A DNA stretch of 64,000 nucleotides from an uncultured Collinsella sp. (GTDB lineage Bacteria; Actinomycetota; Coriobacteriia; Coriobacteriales; Coriobacteriaceae): the NCBI GenBank assembly GCA_902491345.1, contig CABUHI010000005.1:1-64000 (forward strand), given 5' to 3'. The number at the start of each line of letters is the position of its first letter. Position 1 is the stretch's first letter. Of this stretch, positions 27,956-35,666 are shown piece after piece. The translations under genes and the position numbers were made by a program. Below the pieces are notes generated by a model. The model worked only from the letters and a program-made list of their open reading frames with translations. It ran no database searches and had not been told where the DNA came from.

Positions 27956-29059
27956 ATGGCAGACGTCGACAACAGGAACCGTAACCGCAGGTCCAACCGA
28001 GCGGGTCAGCCCAATCCCAAGCGCGAGGCCCGTGCCAAGGCCGCCGAGCGTCACGTGGCAACTGTGTCCGAAGCGTGCGCCAAGGATATCGAGCGTTCGC
28101 TTGCCGGTGTTCGCGAGTTTGACGGTATGCCTGCCGGCTTTGTCTCGGCGATGAAGGCCAAGGTTCAGAGTGCTGTGGTCGCCGAAGAACAGGTTGCCGA
28201 GGACGTCGAGGGCGCGGAGGCTGCCGAGGTCGAGGCAGCGCCTGAGCCCGTCGAGGAAATCGCTGAAGCTGAGTCCGCGCCTGCAGAGGAGCCCGCTCCG
28301 GTTCTGCCCGAGGTCACCGTGCTCGATGCCTCCGCCACGCAGGCCATCCTGGACAACGGTCGTGGCTATGCGCAGTTCTGCGACATGGCCGTGCTCGCCT
28401 TTGCCTCGTTCACCAACCCGGGCGGTGGCTATATTCAGGGTTATCTGGGCCAGGAGGCCACGCTGTGCGCCGATTCGTATCTGTACAACGTTCTCGATAA
28501 GCAGCGTAAGTGGTACGGCGAGAATCGTCGCCGCAACATCAACTGCGAGCTTTATCGTAACCGCGCCCTAGTGGTGCCTGCGGTGCGCTTCGACCGCAAC
28601 CACGTGCATGCATACGCCGACGTGATCGTGGCCGCCGCGCCCAACGTTAAGCGCGCCCGCCAGGAGTATCGCGTGAGCGACGATGCTCTGCTGGATGCCC
28701 TGCGCGACCGCATTCGCTTTGTTCTCGCTATCTGCGACGAGTTGGGTCGCGAGAAGCTCGTGCTGGGCGCATGGGGCTGCGACAACAACGGCTTTGACGC
28801 CGAGGCCGTGGCCGAGCTCTTCCGCAAAGAGCTCGCATCGGGCGACTTCAAGGTCAAGCGGGTCTTCTTTGCTGTGCCCTCTACGCGCTGGGACGAGGAC
28901 TTCGCCAAGTTCGAGCACGTGCTGGCAAACTTCCCCGAGCGCAACGAGGAGTCCTATGCTCAGGTTGCCGCTCGCGCTGCGGCAGCTCGCGCCGCCGAGC
29001 AGGCCCAGGCTGTTACCGAGGATGATGAGGACGAGGACGATTGGCGCAAGTACCTGTAA
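27956..29059 (+). CDS. PARG-like protein (TIGR02452 family) with variant catalytic motif
   Basis: 367 aa. A basic N-terminus (NRNRNRRSNRAG), an Ala/Glu/Val/Pro linker (about 65-115) and a C-terminal macrodomain-related TIGR02452 module (about 120-340). It shows NPGGGYIQGYLGQEATLC, then LVVPAVRFDRNHVHAYADVIVAAAPN and LVLGAWGCDNNGFD. The family relates to microbial-type poly(ADP-ribose) glycohydrolases, whose signature is GGG-X6-8-QEE. Here the spacing is right, but the last residue is Ala (QEA), so hydrolase activity is doubtful. The C-terminal tail is Ala-rich then acidic. Confidence 0.85.
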   Translation: MADVDNRNRNRRSNRAGQPNPKREARAKAAERHVATVSEACAKDIERSLAGVREFDGMPAGFVSAMKAKVQSAVVAEEQVAEDVEGAEAAEVEAAPEPVEEIAEAESAPAEEPAPVLPEVTVLDASATQAILDNGRGYAQFCDMAVLAFASFTNPGGGYIQGYLGQEATLCADSYLYNVLDKQRKWYGENRRRNINCELYRNRALVVPAVRFDRNHVHAYADVIVAAAPNVKRARQEYRVSDDALLDALRDRIRFVLAICDELGREKLVLGAWGCDNNGFDAEAVAELFRKELASGDFKVKRVFFAVPSTRWDEDFAKFEHVLANFPERNEESYAQVAARAAAARAAEQAQAVTEDDEDEDDWRKYL

Positions 29060-29137
29060 TCGGTACGTGCTGACAGATAGGTCGAGCCGGCGGGAGAGGC
29101 TGCTTCCGTCGGCTTTTTACTGAGCGAGGGGCTTACG

Positions 29138-29797
29138 ATGAAAAACGTTCTATGCTTTGGCGACAGCAACACCTATGGTTACGATCCGGTGGGCATGCGC
29201 GACGGCACCGCGGTGCGCTATGCGCAGGATGTGCGCTGGTGCGGCGTGGCCCAACGTGACTTAGGCGAGGGCTGGCATGTAATTGAAGAAGGCCTCAACG
29301 GCCGCACGACGGTACGCGACGACATGTGCCATCTGGACACCAATCTTAACGGCATCCGCGCACTTCCGATGCTGCTCGAGGCCCATAAGCCGCTGGACGC
29401 CATTGTGATCATGCTGGGCACCAACGACTGTAAGACGGTCTTTAACGTGACGGCTTCCGATATCGCCCGTGGCGCCATGGCGCTGATTCGCGCCGTCCGC
29501 GCGTTTCCGTGGACCGACGCTGCGCCTTGTCCGCGCATTCTGCTGATGTCGCCTATCAAGATTAAGCCGCAGATCGCCGATGTATATATGACCGATTTTG
29601 ACGAGCGTTCCGTCGAGGCCTCGGAGCATTTTGCTGAATACTATGCGCACGTAGCCGAGCAGTTTGGCTGCGACTTTTTGAATGCAGCGGAGTTTGCCGA
29701 GCCGGGCGATATCGACTATCTGCATATGATGCCCGAAAGCCACGAGAGCCTGGGTCACGCCGTGGCAGCCAAGCTCCAAGAGATGCTCGGAGAGTAG
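29138..29797 (+). CDS. SGNH/GDSL hydrolase
   Basis: 219 aa cytoplasmic-type SGNH esterase (no signal peptide). Block I GDSN at residues 8-11 with the catalytic serine, the block II Gly in NGRTTV, block III LGTND near 93-97, and block V with Asp and His in DYLHMMPESH near the C-terminus. The arylesterase/acyl-CoA thioesterase I branch is the closest type; the natural ester is unknown. GGGGCTTACG precedes ATG 29138. Followed by a palindrome array. Confidence 0.92.
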   Translation: MKNVLCFGDSNTYGYDPVGMRDGTAVRYAQDVRWCGVAQRDLGEGWHVIEEGLNGRTTVRDDMCHLDTNLNGIRALPMLLEAHKPLDAIVIMLGTNDCKTVFNVTASDIARGAMALIRAVRAFPWTDAAPCPRILLMSPIKIKPQIADVYMTDFDERSVEASEHFAEYYAHVAEQFGCDFLNAAEFAEPGDIDYLHMMPESHESLGHAVAAKLQEMLGE

Positions 29798-29853
29798 CGC
29801 GACCCCAAACCACCACAGAAGTTCCCCTTGCGGCGGCTTGTTTCGTTGCTTTG

Positions 29854-30069
29854 TCTCGATCTGTAACAGTTGTAAGGCCGAAAACGGGCTAGATGTTACA
29901 GATTGAGATTATTTAGGTCGATATCGGTCGTTTGTCTCGATCTGTAACATCTAGGGTCGATTTCGCCGAGTTACTGTTACAGACCGAGATTATCTTCTCA
30001 GCGGAATTTGAATGTCTGAATCTGTAACAGGTGGGCCGAAAAATGGACTCTAACTGTTACGGATCGAGA
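29854..30069. repeat. Tandem array of three palindromic units, ~80-bp period
   Basis: Units at 29854-29908, 29935-29989 and 30015-30069 each begin TCTCGATCTGTAACA (TCTGA in the third) and end TGTTACAGATTGAGA or a close variant, forming 15-bp imperfect hairpins with 25-base loops. Unit starts are 81 and 80 bases apart. Unit loops differ from one another apart from scattered CCGAAAA-like similarity. The array fills the gap between the SGNH hydrolase gene and thiD (convergent genes). No ORF, T-run or known element explains it. Confidence 0.85.
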
Positions 30070-30079
30070 TGTTTGTGGG

Positions 30080-30118
30080 AACCACCGCAAAGGTGCCTGT
30101 CCCCTTTGCGGTGGTTTT
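30080..30118 (+). terminator. Perfect hairpin after the palindrome array
   Basis: AACCACCGCAAAGG at 30080-30093 pairs perfectly with CCTTTGCGGTGGTT at 30103-30116 and ends in TTTT. It could terminate plus-strand transcription facing thiD. Its CCACCGCAA arm and CTGTCCC loop resemble the palindromes at 34023 and 54964. Confidence 0.6.
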
Positions 30119-30130
30119 GGGCTGTGAATC

Positions 30131-30961
30131 TTAATACTGCCACATGTGATTGACGGGGCCGGAGCCTTTGCCCATGTTCAGGCCGGCGGCCAGAGCGCCT
30201 GTCAGGTATGCCTTGCCGGCGTTGACGGAATCGGCAAGATCCATGCCCTGGGCCAGCGCGCAGGCGATGGCGGACGAGAGCGTGCATCCGGTGCCGTGCG
30301 TGTTGTCGGTCTCGATGCGCTTGTGGCGGAACCACGTGGTGAGTGGATCTCCCAGATGGTTGCCCTCGTCATCGAGTGGCGCGGGTTCGGCCAGTACATC
30401 GTTGGCCTCGTTGACAAGATGCCCACCCTTAACGAGGGATGCGCAACCAAAGCGGCGGGTGAGGAGCATGGCAGCATTTTGCTGCGTGCGCTCGGAGTCG
30501 ACCTCGTAGTCGAGCAGGGCCATGGCCTCGGGAATATTGGGCGTGATAACCGTCGCTAGCGGGAACAGGCGGCGGGTGAGCGCCTCGGCGGCATCTTCGG
30601 CAATCAGCCGTGCGCCCGAGGTGGCTACCATTACGGGGTCGACTACCACGTTTGTCGCGTTCCAAGCGCTCAGGCGGTCGGCGATAACATCGATAATCTC
30701 GGCAGAGGAAACCATGCCAATCTTGACGGCGTTGGGGCGGATATCGTCAAAAACGGCATCGATCTGCGCCGCGACAATATCCGGGGAGATGTTCTGCACG
30801 GCGGTGACGCCCAGGGTGTTCTGTGCGGTGATGGCGGTGATGGCCGTCTCGGCATACAGGCGGTGCGCCGTGATGGTCTTGATGTCGGCCTGAATGCCGG
30901 CGCCACCGCTGGAATCGGATCCTGCGATGGATAGAACGGCAGGTACCTTACTGCGATCCAT
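30131..30961 (-). CDS. thiD: Hydroxymethylpyrimidine (phospho)kinase ThiD
   Basis: 276 aa ribokinase-family enzyme that phosphorylates HMP and HMP-P to HMP-PP for thiamine synthesis. The N-terminal SIAGSDSSGGAGIQADIKT, the VVDPVMVATSGARL block, TPNIPEAMALL and the ATP-site DNTHGTGCTLSSAIA with its catalytic Asp/Gly anion hole are intact. It is downstream of thiC on the same strand but 183 bases away, with a hairpin and TATAAT in between, so it may have its own promoter. Confidence 0.93.
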   Translation of the reverse strand: MDRSKVPAVLSIAGSDSSGGAGIQADIKTITAHRLYAETAITAITAQNTLGVTAVQNISPDIVAAQIDAVFDDIRPNAVKIGMVSSAEIIDVIADRLSAWNATNVVVDPVMVATSGARLIAEDAAEALTRRLFPLATVITPNIPEAMALLDYEVDSERTQQNAAMLLTRRFGCASLVKGGHLVNEANDVLAEPAPLDDEGNHLGDPLTTWFRHKRIETDNTHGTGCTLSSAIACALAQGMDLADSVNAGKAYLTGALAAGLNMGKGSGPVNHMWQY

Positions 30962-31007
30962 GTTCGCTCCCTTGTTCGGTCGGAATCAAATGGGTCTATA
31001 AGCCAGC

Positions 31008-31048
31008 ATTATAAAGATGCCCGGGCTGACTCTATGTCGAACCCGGGC
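31008..31048 (-). promoter_or_regulatory. Hairpin and TATAAT between thiC and thiD
   Basis: On the minus strand GCCCGGG (31048-31042) pairs with CCCGGGC (31025-31019), followed by ATCTTTATAAT. TATAAT lies at 31013-31008. The hairpin could attenuate thiC read-through, and the TATAAT could drive thiD; the -35 is weak. Confidence 0.4.
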
Positions 31049-31143
31049 GGGCGATGCAATCTTTACGCAAATGCAAGCAAGTGTTCACACATCAACAATT
31101 GCCAGGCACCAGCTCGCCGCCAGAAGCGGCCGCGGCGACAGGG

Positions 31144-32478
31144 CTAGTCCTCCATGCCGAGGTCGATCGTGGTGCCCTCGAAGATCTTGTTGACGGTGCG
31201 GACGGCGCACATCTTGCCACACATGGTGCAAGTGCCCTCGGTGGCGGCGGGGGACTCCTCGTAGCGCTTCTTGCCCGTAACCGGGTCGAGTGCGCACTTC
31301 CACATGGCGTCCCAGTCGAGCTTGCGGCGTGCCTGGCCCATCTTGTCGTCCATGTCGCGGGCGTGGGGCACCTTTTTGGCGATGTCGGCGGCGTGTGCGG
31401 CGATCTTGGTGGCCATGAGGCCGTCGAGCACATCCTGGGCGTTGGGCAGGCATAGGTGCTCTGCCGGTGTCACGTAGCACAGGAAATCGGCACCGGAGCT
31501 GGCGGAGATGGCGCCGCCGATGGCAGCGGTGATGTGGTCGTAACCCACGCCGATATCGGTCACCAGCGGCCCGAGCACATAGAACGGAGCATTGTGGCAC
31601 AGGCGCTTCTGCAGTTTCATGTTGGCGGCGATCTCGTCGAGCGCCATGTGACCCGGGCCCTCGACCATGACCTGGACGCCGGCGGCCCAAGCGCGCTTGC
31701 ACAGCTTGCCCAGCTCGATCATCTCAGCGGTCTCGGTGGCGTCGTTGGAGTCGTAGAGGCAGCCCGGGCGGCAGGAGTCGCCGAGCGAAATCGTCACGTC
31801 GTACTCGTGGCAAATCTCGAGCAACTCGTCGTAGAACTCATAGAACGGGTTCTCGTTACCGGTGACCTCCATCCAGCCAAACAGCAGTGAGCCGCCGCGG
31901 CTCACGATGTTCATCAGGCGGCCGGTCTCCTTAAAGGTCTTGGTGACCGACTTGTTGATGCCGCAGTGAATGGTCATAAAGTCCACGCCGTCCTCGGCAT
32001 GCGCGCGCACGACTTCGAACAGGTCGTCCTTGGTGAGCTTGACCAGCGGCTTTTCCATGTAGCCGATGGCGTCGTACATGGGGACGGTGCCTACCATGAG
32101 CGGCGTCTCGTCGATGAGCTGCTGGCGGAACTGGCGCGTCTTGCCCGAGTTTGAGAGGTCCATGATGGCGTCGGCGCCAAAGTCCTCGGCGATCTTGACC
32201 TTCTTCCATTCCTCGGCGGCATCGGCCTTGTCGCCCGAGATGCCCAAGTTCACGTTGACCTTGGTGGATAGGCCCTCACCGACGCCAAAGGCGCGCATGC
32301 CCTTTTTGATGTGCACAATATTGGCGGGAATGGCGATGCGGCCGTCGGCCACGCGCTCGCGGATGTACTCGGGGTCGCGATGCTCGCGCTCGGCGACTTC
32401 CTTCATCTGCGGCGTGATCTGCCCGGCACGGGCGAAGTCGATTTGCGTGACGAGCTTGGGCTCGGTCTGTGTGCTCAT
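31144..32478 (-). CDS. thiC: Phosphomethylpyrimidine synthase ThiC
   Basis: 444 aa radical-SAM enzyme that converts AIR to HMP-P, the pyrimidine of thiamine. It is the short form, lacking the long N-terminal domain of E. coli ThiC. MTIHCGINKSV, SRGGSLLFGWM, EGPGHMALDEI and the zinc-site histidines are present. The C-terminal cluster motif reads CTMCGKMC, spacing CX2CX3C rather than the textbook CX2CX4C; I believe this occurs in other short ThiC proteins. ATG 32478 has AAGGGAG upstream and follows the TPP riboswitch. Confidence 0.95.
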   Translation of the reverse strand: MSTQTEPKLVTQIDFARAGQITPQMKEVAEREHRDPEYIRERVADGRIAIPANIVHIKKGMRAFGVGEGLSTKVNVNLGISGDKADAAEEWKKVKIAEDFGADAIMDLSNSGKTRQFRQQLIDETPLMVGTVPMYDAIGYMEKPLVKLTKDDLFEVVRAHAEDGVDFMTIHCGINKSVTKTFKETGRLMNIVSRGGSLLFGWMEVTGNENPFYEFYDELLEICHEYDVTISLGDSCRPGCLYDSNDATETAEMIELGKLCKRAWAAGVQVMVEGPGHMALDEIAANMKLQKRLCHNAPFYVLGPLVTDIGVGYDHITAAIGGAISASSGADFLCYVTPAEHLCLPNAQDVLDGLMATKIAAHAADIAKKVPHARDMDDKMGQARRKLDWDAMWKCALDPVTGKKRYEESPAATEGTCTMCGKMCAVRTVNKIFEGTTIDLGMED

Positions 32479-32487
32479 TGGCACGGC

Positions 32488-32578
32488 TCCCTTCGTTGGC
32501 ATTACCCATATCAGGTTTGCGGGTCAGGGCGGGCGCGCCCAATCTCAGCCTGCCGTCTTGTCCCGCAAGCTCCCCGTT
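32488..32578 (-). ncRNA. TPP (THI-box) riboswitch ahead of thiC
   Basis: On the minus strand the aptamer reads GGGGAGCTTGCGGGACAAG, then GGCTGAGA, CCCTGACCCGC, ACCTGAT and TGGGTAATGCCAACGAAGGG. These are the conserved P2/J3-2 CTGAGA and P4-P5 parts of the THI element. The AAGGGAG ribosome site of thiC lies at its 3' edge, so control of translation initiation is the simplest mode. Confidence 0.95.
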
Positions 32579-32648
32579 ATGTCATGGGCTCAAGTATAGC
32601 CTGAATGGGTACGATTGGGCCAACGAGCGTGCCTGTGGGGAGGCGTAC

Positions 32649-33164
32649 ATGGAAGACAAGCATCTATATCGAGAGACACAATGGGACATATCGGCCGAGG
32701 AGGGCCGTGCGCACCATGGGTTGGTCGCGATTGGCTTTGCGGTGCTTGCCGTGCTGGTGATTGCCTTTTGTATTTGGACGTTTGGCGGTCGCTGCGGCGC
32801 TGCCTGGGAGTTCGAGGCCGACGATGCCCTGCCGATCATGACGGTGAAGGTCGCTGGCGGTAACACGGTGGCCGCACCGGGCGACTACTGGTATCCGCGC
32901 GACGAGTTTGTGCAGCTGCAGTTGAGCGGCGGGTCTATTCCGGGTGAAGAAATCGAACGCGTGACGTTTGATGAGGCACTCAAAACACTCACGGTGAAGC
33001 TCAAAGATCAGGGCGATGTGCCTACGACCATGGATATCGCTCTGACGGAGTGGCGTCTGGAACCTCCGTCGGGCGTTACGGTATCCGACGTAGAGCACGT
33101 TAAGATTACCTACCAAGATGGCTCGACGAGCGAGATTGCAAAGGCCGATGGCTTGGCGGAGTAA
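32649..33164 (+). CDS. Membrane-anchored protein of unknown function
   Basis: 171 aa. About 25 soluble residues, one membrane segment (LVAIGFAVLAVLVIAFCIW, about 25-43) and an extracytoplasmic domain of about 125 residues rich in beta-prone segments (IMTVKVAGGNTVAAPGDYWY, EEIERVTFDEALKTLTV, HVKITYQDGSTSEIA). A single Cys at the membrane face is not in a lipobox. No family recognised. GGGGAGG precedes ATG 32649. Divergent from thiC and convergent with yaaA. Confidence 0.75.
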   Translation: MEDKHLYRETQWDISAEEGRAHHGLVAIGFAVLAVLVIAFCIWTFGGRCGAAWEFEADDALPIMTVKVAGGNTVAAPGDYWYPRDEFVQLQLSGGSIPGEEIERVTFDEALKTLTVKLKDQGDVPTTMDIALTEWRLEPPSGVTVSDVEHVKITYQDGSTSEIAKADGLAE

Positions 33165-33187
33165 TGGGGTGTTTGGAAACGGCGGGC

Positions 33188-33997
33188 CTATTGTGCCTGC
33201 GCGTTCATGAAAACCAGGGTGTTTTTGTCTGAAAACTCGGGGATGTGCCGATAGCCGATGTTGAATGCGGTAAGTTCGCTTGCATCCTCGAGCTTGTTTT
33301 CTGCCATCCACCGCACCATGGAGCCGCGCGCCTTTTTGCTGGCGGTCGACCGTTGGATGGGCTTCCCGTTGCGGATACCCTCGCCAAAGAGGCATGTGAC
33401 GGCTGTGGCGTCGTCCGCGAGGTGGGGCAGAACGGCTTTGGCATACTCTACGCTGGCGAGGTTGACGATCGTGGTGTTTGAGCCTGCCGGGGCGGTAGCC
33501 CGCGCGAGCTTGTCACCCCAAAACGCGTAGAGGTCTCGGGCATCGTCAACGGCGAGCTTCGCGCCCATCTCCAGCCGATACGGTTCGACGGCATGAAAGG
33601 GACGAACGCACCCGTAGAGGCCGGAGAGGATCCACAGGTGGCTTTGCAGCCAGGCGAGCTGTTCGGCATCCATTACCTCGGGTGCCATGCTCTGGTACTG
33701 AATGCCGTGATAGGACATGATGGCAGGGGAGATGCGGCGCGCGATACCGGAATCGGCAAGATCGCCGTTTCCCAAGATGGGCTCGAACTCATGCAAAATG
33801 TCGAGACAAGGGCCCAGCAGCTTGTTGCTGACGTTCCACAGAGCTTGTAGGCCGCTGTCGCCTTCGGTTCGTTCGATGTCCAAGAGCGCATGGTGCAGCT
33901 GGGCGGTCTCGCGCGCAAAGGGCGGAATCCCCTGAACTTCAAAAGCATCTTGTGCCGCGCGCATTTGCTTGGCGGGCGAAACGATGACCTGCAGCAT
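33188..33997 (-). CDS. yaaA: Peroxide stress / DNA-binding protein YaaA (UPF0246)
   Basis: 269 aa member of the YaaA family, which in E. coli lowers intracellular free iron under peroxide stress. Family segments are clear: MLQVIVSPAKQM at the start, FNGLAY-like YHGIQYQSMAPE, LWILSGLYGCVRPFHAVEPYRLEMG, LASVEYAKAVLP and ASKKARGSMVRWMAEN near the end. GGAGAG upstream supports ATG 33997. A palindrome lies just upstream. Confidence 0.93.
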   Translation of the reverse strand: MLQVIVSPAKQMRAAQDAFEVQGIPPFARETAQLHHALLDIERTEGDSGLQALWNVSNKLLGPCLDILHEFEPILGNGDLADSGIARRISPAIMSYHGIQYQSMAPEVMDAEQLAWLQSHLWILSGLYGCVRPFHAVEPYRLEMGAKLAVDDARDLYAFWGDKLARATAPAGSNTTIVNLASVEYAKAVLPHLADDATAVTCLFGEGIRNGKPIQRSTASKKARGSMVRWMAENKLEDASELTAFNIGYRHIPEFSDKNTLVFMNAQAQ

Positions 33998-34022
33998 GGA
34001 CTCTCCTCTGCCAATAAAGAAA

Positions 34023-34085
34023 TTGCGGTGGAATACGGTCTGTTTGGGCTATTGAAAGACCAAATCAATCCGTATTCCACCGCAA
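34023..34085. repeat. Palindrome with TTGCGGTG ends (copy A)
   Basis: Arms TTGCGGTGGAATACGG at 34023-34038 and its exact complement at 34070-34085, with TTTGG/CCAAA pairing inside. It sits between the aminopeptidase end and the yaaA start, both minus. The outer ends match the palindrome at 54964-55026. Confidence 0.8.
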
Positions 34086-34102
34086 GTTATGGGTGGGGTG
34101 GA

Positions 34103-35500
34103 TTAGGCGCGCTCGAGGAAGGCTTTGTAGCCGCGGTAGGCCTCGTAGATATCGGCCTTGTTGGCGACCTCCCACAGAGCGTGCATGGACAGGACGGCAA
34201 CGCCGGAGTCGATGACGTTCATGCCATACTTGGCCATGATGTAGGCGATGGTGCCGCCACCGCCCGCGTTGACGCGACCGAGCTCACAGGTCTGGAAGTC
34301 CACGCCGGCCTCGTCCATGATGTCGCGGACGAGGGCCACGTACTCGGCATCGGCGTCGTTGGAACCGCCCTTGCCGCGGCTGCCCGTGTACTTGTTAAAG
34401 CACAGGCCACGACCCATAAAGGCGGCGTTCTTCGTCTCGAACTTGCCGGCATAGCCCGGGTCGAAGCCGGCGGACACGTCAGAGGAGAGCATACGGCTGC
34501 GGGCGAGTGCGCGGCGCAGGGCCAGTGGGCTATCCTCGCCGGCGAGCGTCATGATCTCGGCGACGGTGTTCTCGAAGAAGCGGCTCGTCATGCCGGTGGC
34601 GCCCACGGAGCCGATCTCCTCTTTGTCGACGATGAGCGTGATGCTCGTGCGCTCCACGTTGGCGACGTCGATCTGGGCGAGCATGGAGGGGTAAGCGCAG
34701 ACGCGGTCGTCGTGGCCATAACCCAGAATCATAGAGCGGTCGAGGCCCATGTCGCGGGCGGGGCCGGCGGGCACGACCTCGATCTCGGCGGAGAGGAAGT
34801 CCTCCTCCTCGACGCCGTACTGCTCCTTGAGGATGTCCAGGAACATCTGCTTGACGGGCTCCTTGGGAGCGTCCTTGTCGTCCCCATCGAACTTGACGGG
34901 GCGACCGCCCACGATCACGTCGAGGATCTCGGCGTCGACGGCGTCCTTGGCAGGCTTGGACATCTGCTCGCTCGAGAGGTGGATCAGCAGGTCGGAGATG
35001 GTAAAGACCGGATCGTCTGCCTTGTCGCCGATGTTGATGTCGACGGTGGTGCCGTCCTTTTTGCAGATGACGCCCACGAGTGCAAGCGGGGAGGCCACCC
35101 AGTGGTAGCTCTTGACGCCGCCGTAGTAGTGCGTGTCGAGGTAGGCCATGTCGCCGGCCTCGAAGGCGGGATTCTGCTTAAGGTCCAGGCGCGGCGAGTC
35201 CACGTGAGCACCCAGGATGTTAAAGCCCTGCTCGAGCGGGGCGGTGCCCAGGTTGACGAGCATGAGGTCTTTGCCGTGATTGGCGGCGTACACCTTGTCG
35301 CCGGCCTTGAGCGTGCGGCCCTCGGCAATCACGGTCTCCAAGTCGACGTAGCCCGCCTCCTCGGCCATCTTGATGCCGGTCTTGACGCACAGGCGCTCGG
35401 TCTTATTCTCGCTCAAAAACTGCTTATAGCCGCGGCAAAGCTCCTCGAGTTCCTCGACTTGCTGTGGCGTGTACTTTTTCCATGCGCAGGGACGCTCCAT
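34103..35500 (-). CDS. M18 family aminopeptidase
   Basis: 465 aa cytosolic zinc aminopeptidase of the M18 (aspartyl aminopeptidase-like) family. Metal-ligand and catalytic segments: ILGAHVDSPRLDL with the first His/Asp, IVDKEEIGSVGATGM with the Glu pair, SSDVSAGFDPGY, and GGGGTIAYIMAKYGM then SMHALWEVANKADIYEAY with the last His. Takes N-terminal residues from peptides, acidic substrates being typical for the family. ATG 35500 has AAAGGAG upstream; longer open sequence beyond it looks non-coding. Confidence 0.93.
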   Translation of the reverse strand: MERPCAWKKYTPQQVEELEELCRGYKQFLSENKTERLCVKTGIKMAEEAGYVDLETVIAEGRTLKAGDKVYAANHGKDLMLVNLGTAPLEQGFNILGAHVDSPRLDLKQNPAFEAGDMAYLDTHYYGGVKSYHWVASPLALVGVICKKDGTTVDINIGDKADDPVFTISDLLIHLSSEQMSKPAKDAVDAEILDVIVGGRPVKFDGDDKDAPKEPVKQMFLDILKEQYGVEEEDFLSAEIEVVPAGPARDMGLDRSMILGYGHDDRVCAYPSMLAQIDVANVERTSITLIVDKEEIGSVGATGMTSRFFENTVAEIMTLAGEDSPLALRRALARSRMLSSDVSAGFDPGYAGKFETKNAAFMGRGLCFNKYTGSRGKGGSNDADAEYVALVRDIMDEAGVDFQTCELGRVNAGGGGTIAYIMAKYGMNVIDSGVAVLSMHALWEVANKADIYEAYRGYKAFLERA

Positions 35501-35666
35501 GACGCAGGCTCCTTTCGGATCGATCGTGCTGGTTGATGTACCGTGAGCCATCGTATCACGCGCGGGCCCGCGGCGGCAGGGAAGCCTGATGTGCGGTGGC
35601 CGCGGGGCGGGGAGCGTGTAAACTGGTGTGAGCAAACCGTGCCCAGCCCAAAGCGAGGTATTCAAT

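Noticed and set aside
29854..30069. CRISPR-like array
   Set aside because: Only three units; the repeats are palindromic arms with variable loops and mismatches, and no cas genes are nearby.
33890..35536. Long plus-strand open frame over the aminopeptidase gene
   Set aside because: It runs antisense to a well-conserved M18 aminopeptidase; GC-rich third positions create such shadow frames.
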